Positions 1-8,469 of a stretch of DNA of 64,000 nt are shown piece after piece. Both the position numbers and the translations under genes were made by a program. Each line of letters opens with the position of its first letter. Position 1 is the first letter of the stretch. This DNA is from Bacillota bacterium (GTDB lineage: Bacteria > Bacillota > Clostridia > Saccharofermentanales > DTU023). The stretch lies in contig JAMNZB010000007.1 in assembly GCA_023622515.1 (NCBI GenBank), forward strand, positions 1 through 64,000. The letters are read 5' to 3'. The notes beneath the pieces are model-generated. The model made no database searches. It was not told the origin of the DNA and was given only the letters and a program-made list of their open reading frames with translations.

Positions 1-229
1 TCGAATAATAGGCAAAATTTACCCCGTATAATTAGCTGTTTTCAGGAAAGAGGATATAATGGTACGGTGAGAAAAAAAGTGAGTAAAGTAAGTAAGATAA
101 GTAAGTTATCGCAAGAAAATATAATGTTTGAACGTGGTACACTGAGCATAACAGAAAGTATTCGGGAGAGTATACCAAAGGGGTTTGCAGAAAGAAAATA
201 ATTGCGGGTTTGATGGGAGTACGAGTGAG

Positions 230-1180
230 ATGAAAGAGAAAGAAGTAGAGCAGAAGGGGACAAAAGTAACAGAAACACCGGAGCAAAATCTGGCTAAGGG
301 TGTTTTTTATATGTTGCTCTCCACCTTTGGTTTTGCCCTGATGAACTTGTTTTCAAGGCTGGCCGGCCCTTTACCGGCAACTCAAAAAGTATTTGTGCGA
401 AACCTGATTATCTTTTTTATCACATTTTTCATTTTCCTTCGTGATTCCCAAAAATATGGGCGTGAAAAGCTCAGCCCCCTAAATTTCAGGACCCTTGTTG
501 TCCGTTCATTGGTAGGTGTTTTAGGAATTATCGGTAATTTCTATGCGGTAGACCACCTGCCCCTTTCTGATGCCACTATTTTGGGTAAACTATCCCCTTT
601 CTTTACCATTATTTTTTCCTACTTTCTCTTAAAGGAGCGAGTAAACAAAACACAGGCAGTTTGTCTTGCTATAGCCTTTGTTGGTGCCCTAATCGTGGTA
701 CAGCCCGGCTTTGATAATCCTCAACTTCTTGCCTATGCCGTTGCCTGTGGAGGGGGAATGTTTGCCGGTCTGGCCTATACCTTTGTCCGTATTTTAAGCA
801 TGCGGGGTGTAGGCAAAAATTTTATCGTTATGTTTTTTGCCGGCTTTACCGTTCTGTTGATGCTCCCTTTAATGGCCATAAAATTTGTTCCAATGACGAA
901 AGAACAATGGCTTTATATGAGCCTTGTAGGGGTATGCGGTTTCTTTGGACAAATCGGTATGACTTATGCCTATGCCTATGCGCCTGCCAGGTCAATCTCT
1001 ATCTTCGACTATTCACAAGTCATCTTTTCCGCTCTGCTCGGTATGCTCGTGGTTGATGAGTTCCCTGATATTCTCAGTATACTGGGCTATATTGTTATTT
1101 TCTCAGCTTCTTTTATCTTATTCCTCTCTAATTACAAAGCAGCAAAAAAATACAAGTCTGCTGCTTCAGCGGAAAAATAA
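230..1180 (+). CDS. DMT superfamily (EamA-type) transporter
   Basis: About 10 hydrophobic segments; EamA-like pattern (GFALMNLFSRLAG..., VGALIVVQPGF). The ORF can start at TTG 185; ATG at 230 is preferred. Confidence 0.85.
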   Translation: MKEKEVEQKGTKVTETPEQNLAKGVFYMLLSTFGFALMNLFSRLAGPLPATQKVFVRNLIIFFITFFIFLRDSQKYGREKLSPLNFRTLVVRSLVGVLGIIGNFYAVDHLPLSDATILGKLSPFFTIIFSYFLLKERVNKTQAVCLAIAFVGALIVVQPGFDNPQLLAYAVACGGGMFAGLAYTFVRILSMRGVGKNFIVMFFAGFTVLLMLPLMAIKFVPMTKEQWLYMSLVGVCGFFGQIGMTYAYAYAPARSISIFDYSQVIFSALLGMLVVDEFPDILSILGYIVIFSASFILFLSNYKAAKKYKSAASAEK

Positions 1181-1327
1181 ATGCCTTTGCAAGCAAAAGG
1201 CTTGGACAAGCGGCTTGGAAGTAATTATTTTTCTTTAAAGGCTTGCTTAATAAGTAGCCATAAAAAGTCACCAAAGCCGGAAAATAAAGAGAAACAAAAG
1301 GAAAATGCTGAAAAACATAAAGGGGAG

Positions 1328-1357
1328 TTGACATTTAGGAAATAACTCTGCTAATAT
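1328..1357 (+). promoter_or_regulatory. sigma70-type promoter for the tRNA-Asp/tRNA-Phe unit
   Basis: TTGACA (1328-1333), 18-bp spacer, TAATAT (1352-1357), 23 bp before the tRNA. Confidence 0.75.
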
Positions 1358-1380
1358 ATCGGGGCGTTGAAATTTTGCAC

Positions 1381-1457
1381 GGCGCAGTAGTTCAGTTGGT
1401 TAGAATGCCAGCCTGTCACGCTGGAGGTCGAGGGTTCGAGCCCCTTCTGCGTCGCCA
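1381..1457 (+). tRNA. tRNA-Asp (GTC), CCA encoded
   Basis: Acceptor GGCGCAG/CTGCGTC, T-loop GGTTCGAGCC, anticodon loop CTGTCAC, 3' CCA. Confidence 0.96.
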
Positions 1458-1486
1458 GAGACCGACCCGATAGAGGGTCGGCCTAC

Positions 1487-1561
<75 letters not shown>

Positions 1562-1562
<1 letters not shown>

Positions 1563-1596
1563 GACCCTGTAGTGTAGACTGCAGGGTCTTTTTTTA
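1562..1596 (+). terminator. Rho-independent terminator after the tRNAs
   Basis: AGACCCTG...CAGGGTCT followed by TTTTTT. Confidence 0.85.
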
Positions 1597-1628
1597 CAAA
1601 GCTTTCTTCAGTTCTTGAGAATTACATC

Positions 1629-2909
1629 TTAGACAAGCCCATCTTCACGTGCTTTTGCTGAAGTGACTACTTCACGTGTATTTAAGTGCCATTCGGTATC
1701 TTTAACAAAGAGGGCGATTCCTTGAATAACAGCCCAAATGATTCCGTAAAAAGGGAACATGAAGATGCCTTTAAAATAATCCTTTACCGGCTTTTTTTCC
1801 AAAATAACCAAGAGGAAAAGTAAGAGAACAAAGGCAAAATAAGTAAAAATTAACTTGGCAACTTCAGCTTGTATCATTTGTATTGTAAAAGTTTCTAAAG
1901 CAAAACGTGTAAGAAGACGAATAATAGAAAGTACACTGACAAAGGTTAGGCAGGGGATTTTGGCCAAAAACCAAAAGGGGTCAAAGTAGCGATTATCCAC
2001 ACGTATTGCCTTGCTGAACAGAGGAAGCAGATAAAGACGCATGGTCTGTGCTGTGCCGACTGACCAACGAAAACGCTGCTTTAGCATAGGGAAAAACTCA
2101 CTTGTTTGTATATCGTAAAAAATAGCTTCTCGGACAAAACAGATTCTTTGTCCCTTTAAGATCATTTGAATCCCAAACTCAACGTCCTCTGTTATCGTTT
2201 TTGTTTGCCAGCCCTTGGGGTATAAGAGATCAATATCAAAGCTGAAGCCGGTTCCGCTAATAGCCACAACCGATAGACCTAGACGATTTCTTGACTGGCG
2301 ATGGAAACGGGCTTGAATTAGACGAAATAGAGCATTGGCTCCGGTGAGGCCGTTCTCTCCGGGATTTTGAGTATCGTGATAACCAATGAGAACGCGTTCG
2401 CCGGATTGAATGCGCCTATCCATGGCCCGCAAAAATTGCTTATCAACAAGGCTATCTGCATCAAAGACGACCACGTGGTCATAATTTTTGTGCAGTATCT
2501 CAAGCATGTATGAAAAGAACCAAGTCAGGGCGTACCCTTTACTTCTTTTGTGGGGATTTGTCCGCTCATAAACAAAAGCCCCCAGCCTTCGCCCAACTGC
2601 AGCGGTATTATCCGTACAGTTATCGGCAATGAGGAAAATGTCAAATAGCTCACGAGGATAGGCCTGCTCTTTAAGGCAGGCAAAAAGTTGCGGTAATACT
2701 TTTTCTTCATTTCGAGCCGAAATAACAATGGCAAATCTTGTCTTCGCCGGTATAGCGGTGAGAAAAATTGTCCGCCCCTTCTTGTCCGGTGAAATTCCGC
2801 ATAGGACCAAGAAAAAATCGTAGGTCAAAGAGAGCAAGCAAAATATGATTGCTAAAATAGCAACATTGTCGAGTAGTTTAATAATTTGATGTATAGTAAT
2901 TCCTTGCAT
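1629..2909 (-). CDS. Membrane glycosyltransferase family 2 (cellulose synthase/N-acetylglucosaminyltransferase-like)
   Basis: N-terminal TM; GT2 pattern VISARNEE...LIADNCTDNT...VVFDADSLVD...TITEDVEFG...QRFRW; C-terminal TMs. Confidence 0.88.
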   Translation of the reverse strand: MQGITIHQIIKLLDNVAILAIIFCLLSLTYDFFLVLCGISPDKKGRTIFLTAIPAKTRFAIVISARNEEKVLPQLFACLKEQAYPRELFDIFLIADNCTDNTAAVGRRLGAFVYERTNPHKRSKGYALTWFFSYMLEILHKNYDHVVVFDADSLVDKQFLRAMDRRIQSGERVLIGYHDTQNPGENGLTGANALFRLIQARFHRQSRNRLGLSVVAISGTGFSFDIDLLYPKGWQTKTITEDVEFGIQMILKGQRICFVREAIFYDIQTSEFFPMLKQRFRWSVGTAQTMRLYLLPLFSKAIRVDNRYFDPFWFLAKIPCLTFVSVLSIIRLLTRFALETFTIQMIQAEVAKLIFTYFAFVLLLFLLVILEKKPVKDYFKGIFMFPFYGIIWAVIQGIALFVKDTEWHLNTREVVTSAKAREDGLV

Positions 2910-3114
2910 ATTTTCATTCTGACCTTATATGAGAGAAAAAGCAAGAGATAGACCTTATCTCTTTCTTGTGATTTATAAATTGTAGTTTATAAAAGCCTTA
3001 GCTTGCACTTGGTTCTTCAGCTAAGGAGCCGGGCAGTCATGCCCAAACGGACATGACCGCCTTGGCCTGTATATAGCTTGTATGATGAGTCCTGCGTCTA
3101 CACTTGTTTTATCC

Positions 3115-4773
3115 TTAAGGGAGATCCCTTGCTGTTTCAACCAGTTTGTACAATTCGACAACATAGGGGTCGTAGCTGTTGAGTACCTCAAGTCGTTCCA
3201 AGATAGCCTCAAAGCCGGCTTCTGCTCGGTATTCGGAATCCTTCAGCAAAAGACCGAATTCCGCTATGGAAGAAGCGAGGCTGATGTTTTCCCCAGCTTC
3301 CGGTATAGGCTTGGCTTCTTGGTTAGCGAGCGGGTAATTTTTTTCTACGGATGTGTCGCCGTCCGGTTCTTTATAGCGGACAAAAACGGTAAGCATTTCA
3401 TCGTTTTCGAGCCCTGTATTCTTATCTGTGTTTTCGTACTTACTGGAAACCGTCTTTAGCTCAAAGGGGGAATCCGGCCGAACAATTTCATAGAGGACCG
3501 TAACACTGTGCCCTGCACCGATTTCTCCGCCATCCTTGCTGTCATCACGGAAGTCTTGGGCTTCCATGACCCTGTTTTCATAGCCGATTAGCCGGTAGCC
3601 CTTAATATAGTAGGGGTTGAAGTCTACTTGAAATTTAACGTCTTTGGCGACAGTAAAGAGGGTTGCTCCGACTTCTTTGCCCAAAACGCGTCTGGCTTCT
3701 TCAATAGAGTCGATATAGTAGTATTCGCCATTTCCGCGATTGGCAAGGGCCTCTAGCCTGGTGTCCGATAAGTTACCGCTGCCAAAGCCAAGAACGGAAA
3801 GGAAAACGCCTTCTTCCTTTTTCTCGCTGACTAAGTCGCCCAGTTCACCCTCCGAGGTGATTCCAATGTTTAAGTCACCATCAGTGGCAAGAAGGATACG
3901 GTTGTTGCCTCCTTCGATATAGTGTTCTTTGGCAATTTCATAGGCTCTCAGGATTCCGCTTGAGCCATGCGTACCTCCGCCCGTGTCAAGACTTTCGATG
4001 GCGGACATGATTTCCGCCCGGTCATCGAGACTCTTGCCTTCAAGTAAAACCCGGTCTTCACCCGCATAGGTTACTATAGAGATTCTGTCGTAGGGGCTAA
4101 GGTTGTCCAGCAAGGTGAGATAGGCGCGTTTTACAAGGTCAATGCGGTCAGGTCCGTACATTGATCCCGATACGTCAATCAGGAAGACGAGATTTGATCC
4201 CTTGTCGCTGGTGATGATGGGTTCAGCTGTTTGAAAACCGAGAAGGAGTAATTCGGTATCCTTATTCCAAGGTGTTTCGGCCAATTCTACAGTGAGTGAA
4301 AAAGGGGTGTCCGAAGATTCCGGAGCAGGATAGTCATAAGTAAAATAGTTGAGCATTTCCTCAATGCGGACAGCGTCTTTGACCGGTTTTGTGCCCTGCT
4401 TCAGAAAACGTCTGATATTGGCGTAGGAAGCGGTGTCAACATCTGCGGCAAAGGTGGAAAGAGGGCTCTCTGCACTTATAAGGAAGGGGTTTTCCGGCAG
4501 ACGTTTGTATTCTTCGGTATTCCAATCCGGCTCCTCGCCCTCGGGATACCATGTGTCGGCAGAGGCCATATCACTCACGGGAACTTGGTGCATCTCCCTT
4601 GTATACAAACTACCGCTTACCTTAGAATCGTCGAACAGGCCTTCTTCCGGTTTAGAGGGGCTGCGGTCTCTTTTATAGACCAAACTTGATGTCAGACAGC
4701 CTGTAAGGCTGAAGAGCAAGCAGAGTATAAGGAAGAGTGAAAAACTATAGCGGTATATTATACGTGTATTCAT
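3115..4773 (-). CDS. VWA-domain lipoprotein (YfbK-like)
   Basis: Lipobox LFSLTGC; MIDAS FLIDVSGSMYGPDR; YfbK-like N-terminal region (STFAADVDTASYANIRRFL) and C-terminal region. Confidence 0.88.
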   Translation of the reverse strand: MNTRIIYRYSFSLFLILCLLFSLTGCLTSSLVYKRDRSPSKPEEGLFDDSKVSGSLYTREMHQVPVSDMASADTWYPEGEEPDWNTEEYKRLPENPFLISAESPLSTFAADVDTASYANIRRFLKQGTKPVKDAVRIEEMLNYFTYDYPAPESSDTPFSLTVELAETPWNKDTELLLLGFQTAEPIITSDKGSNLVFLIDVSGSMYGPDRIDLVKRAYLTLLDNLSPYDRISIVTYAGEDRVLLEGKSLDDRAEIMSAIESLDTGGGTHGSSGILRAYEIAKEHYIEGGNNRILLATDGDLNIGITSEGELGDLVSEKKEEGVFLSVLGFGSGNLSDTRLEALANRGNGEYYYIDSIEEARRVLGKEVGATLFTVAKDVKFQVDFNPYYIKGYRLIGYENRVMEAQDFRDDSKDGGEIGAGHSVTVLYEIVRPDSPFELKTVSSKYENTDKNTGLENDEMLTVFVRYKEPDGDTSVEKNYPLANQEAKPIPEAGENISLASSIAEFGLLLKDSEYRAEAGFEAILERLEVLNSYDPYVVELYKLVETARDLP

Positions 4774-4775
4774 GG

Positions 4776-5450
4776 TTATTCTCCTTTAATATTTTCTTGG
4801 ATATGCATGGTGATAATCCTGGTTAAAAATGCGCGTAATTCTTCTGTAGTAAGTTTTTCTGCATGTCCTCCGAGATAGTGGAGGCCGCTTTTGATGTAGA
4901 AAGCATGACGTTCTTCATCGGTTTTAAAATGCCAGGTATCTTCATTGTCATTTAAGGCGGGTAAGTTATCCCTTATTTTTTCCGGGAGAGGGGAGGTCGA
5001 AATATAGAGGTTAATGCTTTTGCTATCAAGTCTTGCATCAACGTATTGCACCTCTCTGATTGCCGGGTCATAGGTCTGATCTTTTACTTTTTTATAATGC
5101 TTTTCTTTGCTGACAACTTCCTCAGCAAGGTAAAAAGAATCCTCTGCTTCTTTAGTCATACCTTCTTCCCCTGCTTTTTTATTTTCTTCCGGGGCTTTGT
5201 CCGCTTGCTGCAGCATGGGGGCCCCGGCCATGTTATTCTCTTTCTCCGACTTGACGTCCGGTAGTGCTTTTTCTAAATAGGCCATATCTCTTTTGTTTTG
5301 ATTCAGCATGGGGGGGATGACAACAAAAAGAATGGCAGCAGCAACCAGACCGGAAGCAAGACCAAGCAGTTGCTTGTTCCTACGTGTCTTTTTTCTCGCT
5401 CGCTCATATTTGCTCAAAATACTTTGTTTTCTCTCTTCTGTTGTTTTCAT
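4776..5450 (-). CDS. Single-pass membrane protein, putative anti-sigma factor
   Basis: Starts one base after the ECF sigma stop codon; basic N-terminus, one TM (LLGLASGLVAAAILFVVIPPML), extracytoplasmic domain. Confidence 0.6.
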   Translation of the reverse strand: MKTTEERKQSILSKYERARKKTRRNKQLLGLASGLVAAAILFVVIPPMLNQNKRDMAYLEKALPDVKSEKENNMAGAPMLQQADKAPEENKKAGEEGMTKEAEDSFYLAEEVVSKEKHYKKVKDQTYDPAIREVQYVDARLDSKSINLYISTSPLPEKIRDNLPALNDNEDTWHFKTDEERHAFYIKSGLHYLGGHAEKLTTEELRAFLTRIITMHIQENIKGE

Positions 5451-6005
5451 CTACATCTCCTCCGTGCGATACAAGTCTTTTATTCGCTGCTTGGCCCGAT
5501 AGAGATAGTTGTCGACTTGTTTTACGTCTTTTTCCATGATGGCCGCAATTTCTTCATAGGTCATTTCTTCAAAATAGTAGAGGTGAATAGCCTGTTTGTA
5601 GTTTTCCGGAAGCTTCTGCAGTAAACGATACAGGGTGCGGTATTCCTCTTGTTTTACTAATTCATCCAAGCAGTTTTCTGTTTGACCTGGAAGTTCTTGC
5701 AAGGTATCTTCGCTGACAAATTGGATGCGTTTTCTCCTTTTCAGGTAGTTAAAGGCTTTAAATTTGGCTATTTGGTACAAATAAGTCTTAAAAGAACTGT
5801 CTTTGCGGAAACGCTTCTTATGTAGTAAGAGGTCTACAAAACAATCCTCCATAAGGTCTTCTGCTGTGTGATAGTTACTAACATATGTATTGATGAAAAG
5901 CGTAAGCTTATCTCCGTACTTCTCCAAGAGATAGGTAAAGGCGGAGTCACTGCCCTCAACAAATTCTTGATAGTAATGCAAATCTTCATTCATCATGCCC
6001 GGCAT
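5451..6005 (-). CDS. ECF-type RNA polymerase sigma factor
   Basis: Sigma70 region 2 (YHTAEDLMEDCFVDLLLHKKRFRKDSSFKTYLYQIAKFKAFNYLKRR) and region 4 (LPENYKQAIHLYYFEEMTYEEIAAIM). Confidence 0.93.
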   Translation of the reverse strand: MPGMMNEDLHYYQEFVEGSDSAFTYLLEKYGDKLTLFINTYVSNYHTAEDLMEDCFVDLLLHKKRFRKDSSFKTYLYQIAKFKAFNYLKRRKRIQFVSEDTLQELPGQTENCLDELVKQEEYRTLYRLLQKLPENYKQAIHLYYFEEMTYEEIAAIMEKDVKQVDNYLYRAKQRIKDLYRTEEM

Positions 6006-6096
6006 TTTCCTTTCACTTACTTAGTCAATCAATAAAAAGAAAGTCCTCACTGGATAAAGCAAAAAATACAACTATTTTTCTGAAGGAGGAAGCCGG

Positions 6097-6243
6097 GTGC
6101 ACAAGCAGGTTTTTCACCAAACGGGACATCAGCTTCCCGGTCAATTAACTAACTTATATTTTAATCAAAAGACGGGTAAAGAGGAAGTGGGGATACCTCC
6201 ATCTCTTGCCAAAGTTGAATACTATGAACAAATAAAAAGATAA
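6097..6243 (+). CDS. Small ORF, 48 aa, unknown (MHKQVFHQTGHQLPGQLTNLYFNQKTGKEEVGIPPSLAKVEYYEQIKR)
   Basis: GTG start preceded by GAAGGAGGA RBS about 8 nt upstream; open to TAA at 6241; below the length cut-off of the supplied track. Confidence 0.5.
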   Translation: MHKQVFHQTGHQLPGQLTNLYFNQKTGKEEVGIPPSLAKVEYYEQIKR

Positions 6244-6421
6244 AATTTATTGTAAGCAGAACATTTTATCCATATAATGAGAAGGTAAATAAAAAAGAAG
6301 TATGCGAGAAATGAAGAGGTAAAAGATAAAGAACGGCTATTTTGCAGGGATTATGAAAAGATATAGTCCCCTTGTTTTGAGTGGCCATTGATTTTTACCA
6401 TCTACATGGCTAGGAGAAGGT

Positions 6422-8242
6422 ATGGATATTTTTAGTATTTTCACTCTTGCAGGGGGTGTGGCTGTCTTTTTATATGGCATGGATCTCATGGGCAGGGGCT
6501 TGCAACAAGCGGCCAGCGATAAAATGCAAAGCCTGCTTGCCAGACTCACCAGTAATATTTTTAAAGCTGTGCTTTTAGGAGCTACCGTAACAGCGGTTAT
6601 ACAGTCTTCATCAGCAACAACGGTCATGGTTGTCGGTCTTGTAAACTCCGGAATTATGGATCTCTATCAGGCCGTCGGGGTTATTATGGGGGCTAATATT
6701 GGAACGACCATTACAGCTTGGATACTCAGCCTTGCCGGTATTCAAGGAGATACCTTTCTCTTGCGTTTGCTGAACCCCTCAGGTTTTGCGCCAATCTTAG
6801 CTGTAATCGGTATAGTCTTCATGTTATTTTCAAAAAAGGAAAAACGTGTCAATGTAGGAATGATTTTCTTTGGCTTTGCTCTTCTCATGCTTGGCCTGAA
6901 TACGATGAGCGGAACGGTTGCCCCTTTGAAAAACGACCCCCAATTTGCAGAATTTTTCTTAATGTTTGAAAATCCTGTTTTGGGGGTTCTGGTTGGTGCT
7001 GCCCTGACGGCTATTATTCAAAGCTCCTCGGCCTCTGTTGGTATTATGCAAGCCTTGGCAGTGACGGGTAGCGTTACCTGGGGCTCAGCCATTCCTATCA
7101 TAATGGGGCAAAATATTGGTACTTGTGTAACAGCTATTATTTCTGCTATCGGAGCAAAGAGAAGCGCCAAACGAGCGGCCATCATCCACTTGCTTTTCAA
7201 TACGGTTGGGACGGTGATTTTCATTCTTGCTTTTTACACGCTCAATATGATTAAACCCTTGGCTTTTTTGACAGATGCGGTGTCCCCGGCGGGTATAGCT
7301 TCTGTGCATACTATATTTAACATTTCAGCCACGATTATTCTTCTGCCCTTCCATAAGTTCTTGGTAAAATTGTCAACGCTCGTACTTAAAGACATACCGG
7401 AAGAGAAAGAAGCGGTAGAATTGCTGGACATCGAGAAGAAACGCTTCTTACAAATTTTAGATCCGCGCTTTCTTGAAACCCCCGGCTTTGCTCTTTCCAA
7501 GGCAACAGAGGCGGTTCATGTTATGGCTAACATCAGTGTGGAAGCGGTTGTTCTTGCGACAGGTATGAACAACAATCCGACCCAAGAAATACTCGAGGCC
7601 GTTATCCATAAGGAAAATCTGGTGGATGCCTTTGAAGATGAGCTGCAAACCTACTTGCTTCGCTTAAGCCAAAGGCAGCTGGGCGACCAGGAAGCTATTG
7701 ACTTAAACATCATGATGCATGCCATTAATGACTTCGAGCGAATATCCGATCACGGTGTCAATATTGCTGAAGCCTTTTTAAAGCAGGCAGGAGGAGAAGA
7801 GTCATTCTCTGCTGAAGCTAAAGCAGAACTCAACACCCTTATCCACGCTGTTCAGGAAATTTTGGCTATCACCGGCAATTTCTTCGTCAACCGTAAAAAT
7901 GACCGTAGCGAAGAAATAGAAGCTCTTGAAGAGGTCATTGACAATCTCGCCCTTGAGTTGCAAAATCGCCATATTGAGCGACTGAAGGCAAGTAATTGCA
8001 GCGTCGAAGCAGGTTTTATCTTCTCGGATATTATTACCGCCCTGGAAAGAATCGGTGACCATTGTGCCAACATTTCCTTTTACATTCATGACCTTGTTGA
8101 CGGCGACTATGACCGCCATCAGTATAAAAGTCGAATCCAAGAGAATAATGCGGAATTTGTCCGTTATTATGAGACCTATCAAACAAAGTATGCTTTGCCT
8201 GCCAAAATGGTATATACTTCTGGGAGTTTGCTGACAAATTGA
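6422..8242 (+). CDS. Na/Pi cotransporter family protein with C-terminal PhoU-like domain
   Basis: Duplicated QSSSA motifs (VIQSSSATTVMVVG, IIQSSSASVGIMQAL), GANIGTT/GQNIGTC, PhoU-like helical tail. Confidence 0.93.
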   Translation: MDIFSIFTLAGGVAVFLYGMDLMGRGLQQAASDKMQSLLARLTSNIFKAVLLGATVTAVIQSSSATTVMVVGLVNSGIMDLYQAVGVIMGANIGTTITAWILSLAGIQGDTFLLRLLNPSGFAPILAVIGIVFMLFSKKEKRVNVGMIFFGFALLMLGLNTMSGTVAPLKNDPQFAEFFLMFENPVLGVLVGAALTAIIQSSSASVGIMQALAVTGSVTWGSAIPIIMGQNIGTCVTAIISAIGAKRSAKRAAIIHLLFNTVGTVIFILAFYTLNMIKPLAFLTDAVSPAGIASVHTIFNISATIILLPFHKFLVKLSTLVLKDIPEEKEAVELLDIEKKRFLQILDPRFLETPGFALSKATEAVHVMANISVEAVVLATGMNNNPTQEILEAVIHKENLVDAFEDELQTYLLRLSQRQLGDQEAIDLNIMMHAINDFERISDHGVNIAEAFLKQAGGEESFSAEAKAELNTLIHAVQEILAITGNFFVNRKNDRSEEIEALEEVIDNLALELQNRHIERLKASNCSVEAGFIFSDIITALERIGDHCANISFYIHDLVDGDYDRHQYKSRIQENNAEFVRYYETYQTKYALPAKMVYTSGSLLTN

Positions 8243-8357
8243 TGTAAATGAGGTCAATTCTGCAGCCTGCTTAAGGGACGATGAGACGGCTAAGGCTGAA
8301 GGCTGAAATCCAGCCGGTAAATACTCGCCGTAAAATTTGTTTTATTCGTGTAATAAT

Positions 8358-8403
8358 AAAAGGCTTCTTTAAAGGTATAATTTCAAGAAGCCTTTTGTTT
8401 TGG
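8358..8403 (+). terminator. Rho-independent terminator
   Basis: AAAAGGCTTCTT ... AAGAAGCCTTTT followed by GTTTT. Confidence 0.7.
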
Positions 8404-8469
8404 CTACTAATGACAGAATCTTTAAGAATAGTTTTGATAGATTGATTTCAGTGTAAAGGAGAGTTGACC

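Noticed and set aside
78-110. GTAA-rich tandem-like stretch (gtgagtaaagtaagtaagataagtaag)
   Set aside because: Short and imperfect; too little sequence to call a functional repeat.
32-286. Two minus-strand ORFs (84 and 78 aa) at the window start
   Set aside because: Overlap each other in different frames and cover the upstream region of the EamA gene; hydrophobic low-complexity translation of AT-rich sequence.
3020-3065. GTCATG...CATGAC hairpin downstream of the VWA gene
   Set aside because: Probably the operon's weak terminator on the minus strand, but no good T-run, so not listed as a feature.
8281-8445. Possible 54-aa ORF starting ATGAGACGGCTAAGG downstream of the Na/Pi transporter
   Set aside because: Weak RBS and it runs through the Rho-independent terminator; likely chance.
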